A stretch of DNA of 64,000 nucleotides. Source: Plutella xylostella. Its lineage: Eukaryota; Arthropoda; Insecta; Lepidoptera; Plutellidae. The notes under the pieces are model-generated. The model was not told the DNA's origin, did not search any database, and saw nothing but the letters and a program-made list of their open reading frames with translations. The stretch is from assembly GCF_932276165.1 (NCBI RefSeq), contig NC_063994.1, positions 3,348,001 through 3,412,000 on the forward strand. The letters are read 5' to 3'. Positions 54,501 to 64,000 of this stretch are shown one piece after another (position 1 is the stretch's first letter; every line of letters begins with the position of its first letter). The translations under genes were made by a program, and so were the position numbers.

Positions 54501-57500
54501 CTCAGGATGTAAGCAAAATTTAATTACTGAAGAAACATGGAACAAGTTGAAAATGCATAATGTTCAAGTATTCAACCAAATAAAAAACCCAAACATTAAT
54601 TTCATGTCATATGGCAGTGACAAACCATTAGAAGTTAAAGGTTCTTTCGAAGCAACCATAAAAGTAGGAAACAATTCCGAGAATGCTACATTCTATGTAA
54701 TTATCAAGGGGACAAAAAATCTACTGGGGAAGACAACCGCAGTAGCATTGGGAATACTACGTATTGGACTGGACAGTGTCGTTGGTAGTGTTGATACTGA
54801 AGTTTTTCCAAAATTCAAAGATGTCTTAGTTGACCTACCCATTGATGATTCTGTATCTCCGGTATCTCAACCATACAGGTATGGAATATAATATTGATAT
54901 GATTGTATTCAATACAATATTGATTAAAATTATATAACAAACATAATAGTTATATTAATTAGATATATTTTTTAAATAAGTTTTGTTTTCCTTACATACC
55001 TAATGTTAAAGGATTTAATTGAATAATAAACAAGCCAATTTGATTCACAGCTAAGCATTTTATTTTCTTATTTATAGGCGAATACCTATTCCACTTGAAG
55101 GGAAAATCGAGGCAAAGATCCAGGATCTAGTCAACAGGGACATCATTGAGGAAGTTAAAGGCTCCTCAAGATGGGTATCACCAATAGTTCCTATCCTTAA
55201 AGACGATGGAGAAGTGCGTCTTTGCATCGATATGAGGCGTGCTAATGCAGCAATTGTTCGTGAAAATCATTCCTTACCCACCATGGATGTGTTATTGCCT
55301 AAGATTCGTGAAGCTAAATTGTTCTCCAAGCTTGATATCAAAGATGCGTTTCATCAAATCGAAATTCACCCTGATTCCAGATACATAACTACGTTCATTA
55401 CAAACAAGGGATTATTCAGGTACAAGCGGCTTATGTTCGGGATTTCATGTGCACCTGAAATTTTTCAAAAAACCATGGAACGTATGTTGCTCGGATGTGA
55501 GGGTACTATTAATTTCATTGACGACATTCTGGTATTTGGAAGGAACATAAAAGAACACGACCTGCGGCTTAATAAAGTTCAAACTGTATTGCAGGATAAC
55601 AATGTGTTGTTAAAAGATGAAAAATGTTCCTACAGGATGGAGAAAGTAAATTTTCTTGGACACGAACTTTCTGGAGAAGGCATACGACCACTTGAGAAAT
55701 ATGTCTCGACGATTCAAGAATTCAGGGCACCATCAACTACAGGAGAACTGCAGAGTTTCTTGGGCCTCGTGAACTTTGTGAGTAAATGGATACCGGACTT
55801 GGCTACACGGACAGAATCACTTAAAGAACTATTAAGAAGTAAAAAGGAACACAGTAATAACATTCAAGAACTTTGGGGGGCCAAGCAGCAAAAGGAATTT
55901 GACTCCTTAAAATCAGATCTGTCTAACATTCCTACATTGGGCTACTATAATGTTAATGACCGAACGGCTGTGATTGCAGATGCCAGTCCTGTAGGGTTGG
56001 GAGGAGTTTTGATTCAAATAAATGACGAAGGACCGAGGATAATTGCATATGGGCACAAAACACTCACGGACTGTGAGCGAAGATACTGCCAAACCGAAAA
56101 AGAAGCACTGGCTCTGGTCTGGGCTGTAGAGCACTTTCATATATTCTTGTATGGAAAAGAATTCGAACTCATTACAGACCACAAACCTTTAGAGGTTATT
56201 TTTGGACCGAAATCTAAACCTTGCGCAAGAATTGAAAGGTGGATCTTACGCCTTCAGGCTTATACGTACAAAGTCATATACAGACCAGGAAAGAGCAATA
56301 TTGCAGACCCCCTTTCGCGATTGTGTAAACTCCCGGATGTCATGCCTCCAACTCAAGATAGCCATATTCATCAAATTGTTGAATACAATAGGCCTGTGGC
56401 GGTTTCTTTAAAAGAAATAGCTGAAAGCTCTGCAGAAGATCAAGAAATTAAAAAAGTAAAAGAAGGAATATTTCATGGTAAATGGGATGAAGAGACTAAA
56501 CTGTACAAAATTTTCCAGAATGAACTGTGTTTCTATGAAGAAATTTTACTAAGAGGGACAAAAATTGTGATTCCCTTAGGATTACGGGACAGAGTATTAA
56601 GCGCCGCACATGAAGGTCACCCTGGAATCGTAGCCATGAAAGGAAGATTAAGAACAAAAGTGTGGTGGCCTAAGATGGACAAAGATGCTGAAAACCTCGT
56701 AAAATCCTGTAAAGGTTGTACTTTGGTTTCGGCTCCAACTCCCCCAAACCCATTGAAGAGAAGAGAATTACCAGAAGAACCATGGGTTGATGTTGCCATT
56801 GATTTGATGGGCCCACTTCCAAGTGGAGAGCACTTATTTGTTGTGGTAGACTATTTCAGCCGGTATAAAGAGGTTAAAATATGCCGTCGAATAACGAGCT
56901 CGGAAATTGTGGCACACCTTAAAGAGATATTCAGTCGCCTAGGATTTCCTTCCACAATAACTTCGGATAATGGCAAACAATTTGTCAGTGAGGAATTCAA
57001 AGAGTTTTGTCAAGAAAGAAATATAACTCTTTATAATTCAATACCGTATTGGCCGCAACAAAACGGAGAGGTAGAACGTCAGAACCGAGACATCTTGAAA
57101 CGTTTGAAGATAAGTCAAGTAGAAAAGAGAAACTGGAGAGAATGCTTGCAAGAATACCTGATTATGTACAATAGCACACCACATACAGTAACGGGAAGAA
57201 CCCCATCAGAGTTATTCTTCAAAAGAAGATTTCGTGATAAAATCCCTATGTTATCTGATGCAGTTGCAGGACCAAGTTCAGAAATAATAGAGGTAAAAGA
57301 CAGGGATAAAGAAATGAAAGAAAAAGGAAAGGAATATGCAGATAGAAAACGTAAAGCTAAAGACTGTGAGTTAGAACTGGGTGACAAAGTATACATTAAG
57401 AATATGTCCAAAGATAATAAATTGAGTTTAAATTATGATGCAACTCCTCACACGGTTGAAAAGACTATCGGAGGAGACATTGAAGTTCGAAATGATGAAA

Positions 57501-57637
57501 CCGGCCAGACATTAAGAAGAAATGTAGTACATCTTAAAAAGATTCAAGGAAACTGGGAAGTGGTAAATAGAAGTGAAAACGAGCAATTGCAGATCAATGG
57601 AAATACGGAAGATGGTGCTACCATGGAAGAGGATTAA
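54490..57637 (+). CDS. G2 Pol: protease, RT, RNase H, integrase (with intron)
   Basis: Protease part 54490-54878, active site LVDSGCKQN; then a candidate intron (54879-55077) and exon 55078-57637. Reverse transcriptase: LCIDMRRAN, SKLDIKDAFHQI and FIDDILVFG (the YIDD box with Phe). RNase H: IADASPVGLGG, EKEALALVW and TDHKPL. Integrase: zinc finger with HEGHPG, then CKGC; catalytic Asp in VDVAIDLMGPLP, Asp in TSDNGKQF and Glu in NGEVERQNR, so the DD(35)E triad is complete; a charged C-terminal domain follows. No stop or frameshift interrupts the 55078-57637 exon. Protease is +1 relative to Gag, so expression needs a frameshift, or an A has been gained in the A6 run at 54485-54490. If the intron is kept, translation stops at 54891, just after protease. 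Confidence 0.9.
54879..55077 (+). other. G2 candidate intron in pol
   Basis: 199 nt, AT-rich, with donor cag/gtatgg, a pyrimidine-rich acceptor (cattttattttcttatttatag/g) and a branch-like ctaag about 25 nt upstream. Removal rejoins a split codon and gives uninterrupted gypsy-type sequence across the protease-to-RT linker. Read through, it stops after four codons. Confidence 0.75.
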
Positions 57638-57732
57638 TAAATAAATATGTACCTTACATTTAATAAAACACAATTTCATTAAAATTCATTTAATATAGAG
57701 TAAGTATTTGAAAAATTAAAACAAGAAAGGGA

Positions 57733-57923
57733 TGTAGTGTATGGCACTCGGAATAATAACATCCTGCACAGATCCTACTTGTCTCGAGTACATATGTCAG
57801 TTGTCTGTGACCAGCTGTCAGTGTGACACTGGAAGCGCGGGTTACAAGCAAGTGGGCGTGTACCGACGAGCCAAGGTAAACAAGTGTTGAACAGTGGTTT
57901 ATTACAAGAATCGAAACATTACA
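57733..57923 (+). repeat. G2 3' LTR
   Basis: 191 bp, identical by eye to the 5' LTR. A purine tract (aagaaaggga) precedes it directly at 57723-57732. Confidence 0.95.
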
Positions 57924-57928
57924 TCTGG

Positions 57929-58060
57929 CATTTGAGCAACTTCTGTTGGAAGCCTATTATAAAATCTAATACAGTACCCTAAAAACGATTTATTAACTTT
58001 CGCCAGACGCATCGCTGGAAAAGCCAGCTTATGCTTGTTCCTAGTATTTACATAGATAAG
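57929..58060 (-). mobile_element. LINE ORF2 C-terminal part (split by G2)
   Basis: On the minus strand it encodes RNKHKLAFPAMRLAKVNKSF then GYCIRFYNRLP, the conserved C-terminal pattern of insect non-LTR ORF2 proteins. The frame runs on into 52402-52055 if G2 and one TCTGG are removed. It is 5'-truncated at about 58060, where a tttatctatttatttattt stretch and a tRNA-like head begin. Confidence 0.8.
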
Positions 58061-58117
58061 TAAATAAATAAATAGATAAACAAAACTAGACACAATACAA
58101 AACAAGGCTCACGACAC

Positions 58118-58193
58118 AATTGTACGCTGTGGGCGGGATTCGAACCCGCGGCCCCGAGCTTCGAAAGTAGGGTATAAACCGCCTGTGCTATAG
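58118..58193 (-). repeat. tRNA-like SINE head
   Basis: Minus strand: actatagcacaggcggttta (A-box-like) and gcgggttcgaatcccgc (a perfect T-arm stem-loop with B box), followed by a (ttta)n-type tail toward 58045. The acceptor stem does not close, so it is a SINE rather than a tRNA gene. Confidence 0.65.
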
Positions 58194-58195
58194 TG

Positions 58196-58789
58196 ACACC
58201 AAATCCTTTTTTTAATTTATAAATTATAAGCGAAACTTAATTCATTTGAAGGCACACTGAAGCACTCTGACTTGAGAGACATTGAGTGAAATTCAAACAT
58301 TTTGTTACGAAATTCTGCACTCTTATTTTTATTTATTTTTGGTTCTAAAAATAGGACGAAATGGCTAAAAAGCCATATTTTTTATTGTATAACAGTGAAT
58401 GAAGTATTCTGGTAAAACTTTTCAGAATTCTCTCTCATCATGAAATCGGAAATAAAATTCCCTGATTGATCCTATTCATTTTTTTCTTCGCTTCAAGATA
58501 AAGCAATCGCCTACTCTCTCTGGTCCTGGTTTTAATTACTTTTCCCATATTAAAACGTTCCACGAAGTTTAATATCAGCGGGAGTATTCTACTGTTTTTT
58601 TTCCAAAGCATATTTTCATAACGTTTTAAATCAAGGGTGAGGCCCCATTGGTGCGTTGCGCTGTATTGCGTCGCGTCTCATTTCAAACGAACTGTCATTA
58701 AACAATATTATTATTGTTCAGTCGCTGACTGCTCAAGGTACGTTCCCCTACATCACTCAAAAAGGCTACTTATGTACCCCAGATTCTAA
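58196..58789. other. Intergenic, no gene recognised
   Basis: AT-rich DNA. The 73-aa ORF at 58656-58877 runs into the MITE and is not credible. Confidence 0.5.
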
Positions 58790-58933
58790 GGACCTGTTTC
58801 ACAATGTCTGGTTAGTAGCTACCTGTGAGATAAAATACATGCTGCCACTGTCAAAAAGATATTACTTAAGAGAGTGACATTATGTCTTTTATCTTACAGG
58901 TAGCGACTAACCAGAAATTGTGAAACAGGGCCT
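58790..58933. mobile_element. 144-bp palindromic MITE
   Basis: The arms ggacctgtttcacaatgtct ... gtagctacctgtgagataaaa are inverted on the right, ending gaaattgtgaaacagggcc. Confidence 0.85.
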
Positions 58934-59156
58934 AAATATTGTAAACGTTGGTCGTTTAAAATATAAAGAACTTATTTTTTTTCAGTTAATTTCCTAAAGA
59001 CGGGTTAGTAGACTACGGAATTGCTTTTATTCACCTCATTAAATATGGGGAGGTCGAAGTTTTAATCATTTATTTTCATTAAGTATTTAGTCCGTTTATG
59101 TTGTAATACGTGTTTATCTTTTACGACCATGTTTAAACCCTGGCTACCTATAAAGA

Positions 59157-59290
59157 GGGTTGTTATAAGTTTCACGAGTCTGTGTATTTGTCTGTATTAG
59201 CGTGGCACCCAAACGGCTGAAACTACCTATTTTCGATTTGTATTTTTGGGTCATAGATACGCAAAGTGTACTTAGCCATACTTTATTAAA
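59157..59290 (+). repeat. Diverged interspersed repeat remnant
   Basis: gggttgttataagttt, gtgtatttgtctg and cacccaaacggctgaaac; related to 19243-19335 and 11507-11605. Confidence 0.5.
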
Positions 59291-59676
59291 ATCGGCTTAG
59301 CTTTTCCTTAATTTTAACGTTGGTTAGGTCGGTTTATACAGCAAACTAAGTAACTCAAGTTTGTATAACTGATTGCTTATGTACTTACATAATATACTTC
59401 ATTAGCAGTCTCATACTGAAACACATCATCATCTTACATTCAAACGAACTAATCACGATATCGAAACCTTGATCAAAACCCACTGTGGACAAAAGGCTTC
59501 CGTTTCCGGTCCTTCCGAGTATGAATTACGGATCTACGGTATCTATGGGTCGGGTATATATTATGATGTTGCCTTATAATAATAATAATAACATGCTATA
59601 TAAAATCTTCTCACTTTTCAGCGGTTTTTCTTTGGGTGTTGCAAGAGTATTATAGTAAGTTGACAGGACACCCAAG

Positions 59677-59942
59677 GCGACCGAATGGCGTAGTGGTTAG
59701 TGACCCTGACTACTGAGCCGATGGTCCCGGGTTCGATTCCCGGCTGGGGCAGATATTTGTTTAAATACAGATATTTGTTCTCAGGTCTTGGATGTGCCCG
59801 TAAAATGGCAATAGGCCCGCCCCCTATTACATTGGGACTAACATAACACTCTGGCGAAAAGTGGGTGCAGCAATGCACCTCTGCCTACCCCGCAAGGGAG
59901 TACATTAGTACAAGGCGTGAGTGTGTGTTTTTTTTTTTTTTT
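59677..59942 (+). repeat. tRNA-derived SINE, type 1 (best preserved)
   Basis: Complete head with ggcgtagtggttagtgac and gggttcgattcccgg, body with cccctattacattggg, tail gcgtgagtgtgtg followed by a poly-T run. It serves as a reference for the other copies. Confidence 0.93.
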
Positions 59943-59969
59943 TGACAGGACAGACAGCCTCTATACTGG

Positions 59970-60042
59970 TGAGGGTGTCCCAGAATGACGAATTGAGTCA
60001 ACCCTTCTTGGCTAAGTATACGACTTTTTCAACACCCTGTAT
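59970..60042. repeat. End of a 'cagggtgtt' family MITE
   Basis: Reverse complement of the family tip: gactttttcaacaccctgta, preceded by gtcaacccttcttggc. Confidence 0.6.
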
Positions 60043-60049
60043 ATTTAGC

Positions 60050-60447
60050 GTCAATTCACACGTACCACAACCACACCACGTCGCAGCGACATAATGTGGT
60101 CAAGCTGTGGTTACGTGTGAATAGTGTGACAGCGGCTTTTTGCAGTTGCGTTGTGGCAGCGACAAAATGTCGATGTGGTTGTGTTGTCGCTGTCGTTGCG
60201 ATGTGGTAACCACGTGGTCGTATGCATTTAATAGGGAGAGGAGGTGGCCGCGGTGCCGCCGCCGCGTGGCGGCGCTGCCTACGCGATGTGCTTGCGATGT
60301 GGTCGTATTACACAGGTGGTCGATGACAACGGCAAAATGTGGCATGTGTGAATTGGATTATTCATTTTCAATATACGCCCGACCACACGGTGTGGTTGTG
60401 GTGTGGTTGTGGCTGTGGTGTGGTTGTGGTACGTCTGAATTGACCCA
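60050..60447. mobile_element. ~400-bp GC-rich MITE with ~30-bp TIRs
   Basis: The left gtcaattcacacgtaccaca ... caaccacacca matches inverted the right tggttgtggtacgtctgaat. The interior repeats gtggttgtg/gatgtggt motifs and is much richer in GC than its neighbours. The ORFs of 67-111 aa on both strands are by-products of the repeats. Confidence 0.82.
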
Positions 60448-60858
60448 TAGTCGGCAGTCAGCGACTGACAACTGACTGACATCTGATTACTTAATCATAG
60501 CTAATCCTGTCATCATGGTAATAAACCGAATCTAGTGTTTGCCACCGACACAATAACAAGAAGAAGTGGTCAGTGATATTTTTTAACAAAACAAATTATG
60601 TAATAAAAAATAGTGTAGGTACGCAACAACTATGCTAGAAGAAAATTTATCTAATTTTAGAATATACACCCACAGCTTATCTCTGAAATTATATTACCTA
60701 ACAATCATTATCTTTATAATAATTGGTAACAGCTGTACTTTAAAAAATAGAATTAAAAATCTCTAATAATTATGATAAAGGCGGATAATTTATTGATTTG
60801 ACGAGATAATAAAAAACTTTAAATCGGTCATTCTAATAAAAATTGGGATTCGGACAAG

Positions 60859-60987
60859 ATGTTTCGATTTTTTACTGTATTTTTGTTAGTTAGCGTTGTT
60901 AACGCTAAGCATGTATTCAATATTCAAAGGTTGTCGTCAAAGTCACATCGCAATCTGCCTCTATATTCATTCAAACTATTGGCTTAA
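60859..60987 (+). CDS. Possible 42-aa secreted peptide
   Basis: ATG at 60859 opens a 42-codon ORF whose first 16 residues (MFRFFTVFLLVSVVNA) look like a good signal peptide with an Ala-X-Ala-like cleavage context. A basic mature part of 26 residues follows (KHVFNIQRLSSKSHRN, then hydrophobic). An AATAAA overlaps the stop (60987-60992), very early for a poly(A) signal. A gataataaaa stretch about 50 nt upstream is a weak TATA candidate. It could instead be the first exon of a longer gene, or chance. Family not recognised. Confidence 0.3.
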   Translation: MFRFFTVFLLVSVVNAKHVFNIQRLSSKSHRNLPLYSFKLLA

Positions 60988-60992
60988 ATAAA

Positions 60993-61731
60993 ACATTGTG
61001 ATTTTGTTAGTTTGTCAAGGTAAAAAGTGTATGAAGCTGGCCGTACCTTCATACAATCGCAACGCAACATTAGCGTAGAACTAAACAATAAGAGGTTTGG
61101 AGTGGGCACATCACCAATACTATAACTTCAAACAAACTATAGCTCCAAAAGTCAGAATTAATATAAAAAAGTATGATTTTTATAAATTGACTTAATGCCT
61201 TTATTATAATGACCAAAAAAACACTTTCACTATGACATTTATTACCTCTCCCAAGGAGTGCCAAAACACTATTTCCACATTCTTCATCCAACCACAGCAC
61301 ACGGGTGCATGATGCAGCCACGTGACGTAACAATTGTTCCTTATATTAAGGGCCCGTACAGGGTGACGTGCCGCGCCAATTTTGGGTTTTCAATGCTCTT
61401 CACACAGCACACGCAGTGACACGCACACATGTAAGTTTGCACAGTGGGTCGATAAACTTTTACTCGCCAACTTTATTGACAATTATGTTCAAGTACATTT
61501 TGGGTGATTTTAGGGTAAGTAAGTATAATTCTTACTTACACTGGTAGGCACCAGGAAAGAGTAGAAATTAATAGGGGTGCCACTTTACTCTATACTCGGA
61601 ACCCGATTAGCTTTCTCAAACAAATGTGGTATTTACTTGTAGAAAGGTAACTACAAGTATTAAAGTGTAGATAATAAGTTTCGGGCATCCTCCAGCCAAC
61701 TGAACCCCGACGACAAAGCAAAGTAAATACA
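60993..61731. other. Intergenic, no gene recognised
   Basis: The 87-aa minus ORF (61070-61333) has no domain. A GC-richer block (gggtgacgtgccgcgcc) near 61358-61375 is unexplained. Confidence 0.5.
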
Positions 61732-61870
61732 TAGTGTCGCAAAAGGGCTATACTAAGCCAAAAGGGGATGACTCAAGGAGTCATTCTGGACAACTTTTGT
61801 TCTACGAGATTTGCAAATTCGCGAAAAAAAATATTCGTTTTCCATGGTAAAAAGTCACATGTCCAACAAA
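61732..61870. repeat. Half of a 'gtgtygcaaaa' MITE
   Basis: gtgtcgcaaaagggctatac, aagccaaaaggggatgactc and aaaaagtcacatgtccaac follow the order of the family at 35551-35818; the opposite arm is missing. Confidence 0.65.
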
Positions 61871-62227
61871 GTTTCTATTTTGATGTATGAGGTATTGATA
61901 GAAGCGTATTGATGGCGCGATGGTTATAGGCTATGTGACGTTCAATTAAAATGTACATAGCGCCCTCTAGAGGACATAACGTGATGATCGAAAAAATAAT
62001 AATTCAACTTTGCCGTGTAAGGTATCAAATGAAAGGGCTTGATTTTCACATTACAAAAATATGCATATTGAAGGTATTTAAATAACAACACCAAAATTAT
62101 TGAAATTAAAAATGATCATGAACTACTGACGTAAAATTTCATAAAATAAAAACAACTAAAAATTTACAAATAAAAAAATACAATTATAAACAAACGAAAA
62201 ACCCGACTGTACGCTAAAAACATGAAA

Positions 62228-62372
62228 ACAAGTCCCAATGTTAATGGAAAGTATCGCAGGCGGGGAACAACTTGACCGCCACTCAAGGCCGTTTTCTAAG
62301 TAACATTCAGCTAAATGGTGAACCCTCTGCTGGTCCCCGCCTACGATACTTTCCATTAACATTGGGACTTGT
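62228..62372. mobile_element. 145-bp palindromic MITE
   Basis: The arms acaagtcccaatgttaatgg ... gcgggga are almost perfect inverted copies. The 68-aa minus ORF over it is an artefact. Confidence 0.87.
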
Positions 62373-63022
62373 CAAGAAAACTCAACAGGGGTTTCCATAC
62401 TAAAGTGAACAGGACTGAAAACCATCACACTTTTTACCTTTAAATTGCGCTAATTTTGTTAGTTTTTCTGTTGAATTTTGTCCACCTTTTCTGATTGTTT
62501 TAGCCATATCTTGGTGATACCTAAATCGATTTGATATTGAAATATCTCATTTGAAAGCTTATAAGTTGACAATGTTTTTAAGCTGAAGTGCACAAAAAAT
62601 TGTTGTATGAAATTCTTTTTTAATTTAACTTATTTCTTTTTAGGTTTTGAATATTAAAAAAAAATGTTTATCTATTTTGAGGAATTGTGTCTAATTTAAG
62701 TCAAATAATGCACATTTGATTATTTATAAGTTTATTAAGATGTTACTAATTCAAAACAAACAAAAAAAGGATTGAAATATGGCTAGTTTTTTTTATTTTC
62801 GGTTTTAAACATGAAATTTTGGCAAAAATTCAAAAAATCTTTAAATATTAAATATCTTAGAAATGGTTAAGTTTCGGATAATGCATTATAGGGTATAATC
62901 GACTGGAAATGCCTTCCTCTATCACCTCCTGAAAGGATCAGGTCTACTTATCAATAACCCTGTATACCGCTTTTTCAATACCTTTAAGTAAATTTTTTGG
63001 TAGCAGCATAATATTTTTACTT

Positions 63023-63240
63023 AATTTTAGGGTTTCGAACGTCAAAAGAAAAAAAGCAACCGTTATAGGATCTCTTTGTTGTCCGTCTGTCTGACTGACT
63101 GTCTGTCACCGCCCTTTTTCTCAGAAACGGGTAAAGATATCAAGCTGATATTTCGAATAGATGGGGAGTACCCCAAAAAAAATATTATGGTACTCCCTGT
63201 CCCACACAAGTAAATTGGGGCTTATATTTTTTCCAGTTAT
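63023..63240 (+). repeat. Truncated copy of the 'gggttccgt' element
   Basis: ttttagggtttcgaacg, ttgttgtccgtctgtctg and ctttttctcagaaacgggta match 9601-9720 in order. The 3' end is not present. Confidence 0.65.
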
Positions 63241-64000
63241 GTGTATTCTTTTTTTTCTTTGTTGTTTTGTATAAGTATGTGTTTCTTTTCTTTAAATCTG
63301 TATTTTTTTTGTTGTTGCTGTCTATGTGTCGAATAAATGTATCTTTATCTTCAAATCACGCCATCTATCGTTTGTTTTTTTTGTGGCTACTGTCTATAGA
63401 AGAAATTCCGTCATTGACAATTTTACGTCACGAATTTATTTTTATTTATTTTATTTTTATTTTTACATTTTCGTGGAGAACCAACAGCATTTTGTTAATA
63501 AATAATTATTACTTATAAACATATAACAACTTGATGCCATTAACAGAATGAACTTAGTAAACCCAGTAAACCTAACACATCCAGAGGAAAAATAAAATCT
63601 CTTTCTCTCTCTCTGAAAAACATACTTAATAGCCTAAACTCGATGCCTTTAGCTATTAACATCTTGAAATAAAATTGAGCCACCACCGTGTTACTGCCCT
63701 CATCAGATCCTCACGAGACCATACCTCAACCAGCACCAAGAGACTGTATTTTTGATCCCTAACCTAATGTTCGTGCGTATTGTCATCACTTAGATCCATT
63801 CGCTATATTCCTGCTCCTCATCAGACCTTTACGAGACTGTAATGTCACGAGAATATTGCACACTATCTAATTTAATTTAATGTATTGAATATACTGGAAG
63901 AATTATGCTTCCTCAATTTTAAATCAAATTATGTTGGTGTCATAAAAGTTGAAAAAGTGCAATGACAACCAATGTGCAGTGATTTTGTATCTGTACACGA
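63241..64000. other. Intergenic, no gene recognised
   Basis: AT-rich. The 83-aa ORF at 63267-63518 is a low-complexity Phe/Leu/Ile translation of T-rich DNA. Confidence 0.5.

Larger units (their letters stand above)
52403..57923 (+). mobile_element. G2: young Ty3/gypsy-like LTR retrotransposon with apparent introns
   Basis: 5,521 bp. The 191-bp LTRs (52403-52593, 57733-57923) are identical in my reading, with TCTGG target duplications at 52398-52402 and 57924-57928. The order is LTR, leader with a 38-bp repeat array, gag, protease, reverse transcriptase, RNase H, integrase, LTR. There is no env-like ORF. Two GT...AG segments look like introns (52616-53540 and 54879-55077). The Gag and K02A2.6-like Pol suggest the Mag/SURL side of Ty3/gypsy, tentatively. 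Apart from one frame change at an A6 run between gag and protease, the coding sequence shows no damage. Confidence 0.93.

Noticed and set aside
57600..57732. An env-like gene in G2
   Set aside because: Only about 95 bp lie between the pol stop and the LTR; no third ORF exists.
58118..58193. Functional tRNA gene (also 19580-19650, 32163-32232, 33589-33659)
   Set aside because: A and B boxes are present, but acceptor and anticodon stems do not pair, and each is fused to repeat sequence.
60140..60475. 111-aa Cys/Arg-rich ORF
   Set aside because: Translation of the GC-rich MITE; both strands are open because of simple repeats.

Overview
The window reads as AT-rich animal nuclear DNA, most likely from a moth or butterfly (Lepidoptera). 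That placement is an inference. It rests on the kinds of interspersed repeats (tRNA- and 5S-rRNA-headed SINEs, LINE 3' ends with TTTGAT/TTTGAC tails, 'cagggtgt' foldback MITEs, gypsy elements), on short introns with GTAAGT donors, and on an insect-type Kekkon-like receptor. No bacterial or organellar features are visible.

Host genes are few. (1) 37927-40115 (+): a two-exon gene for a secreted 681-aa Gln/Ala/Val/Tyr-rich structural protein, with TATA box and poly(A) signal. (2) 44373-47944 (+): a two-coding-exon Kekkon-like LRR-Ig single-pass receptor of about 783 aa, with upstream ORFs in its leader and a PDZ-type C-terminus. (3) 22553-22819 (-): a compact single-exon gene for an 88-aa secreted peptide. 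(4) 60859-60987 (+): a possible 42-aa secreted peptide, weakly supported.

Most of the rest is transposable-element DNA. Two LTR retrotransposons stand out. Element G1 (12509-18048) has almost identical LTRs of about 1,064 bp but has lost reverse transcriptase, RNase H and the integrase core; it keeps Gag, protease and a broken integrase zinc region in one ORF. Element G2 (52403-57923) has 191-bp LTRs identical by eye and a TCTGG target duplication. It appears intact, and unusually its sequence looks split by two spliceosomal introns: one in the leader ending just before gag, one inside pol between protease and reverse transcriptase. The leader intron carries an array of about eight 38-bp repeats.

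DNA transposons include a decayed Tc1-like element (31900-33846) whose transposase fragment has its own intron and whose subterminal inverted repeats carry tRNA-like sequences; a 1.6-kb foldback (25628-27246); a 776-bp element with perfect 60-bp inverted repeats (5632-6407); a TA-flanked 1.46-kb element (28304-29766); a hAT-like MITE with a perfect 8-bp duplication (43434-44019); and many small palindromic MITEs. Nesting is frequent: G2 sits in a LINE 3' end, SINEs and a LINE sit in MITEs, and the 776-bp element sits in a SINE.

All calls come from reading the sequence; no database search or alignment was run, so family names below clade level are tentative.
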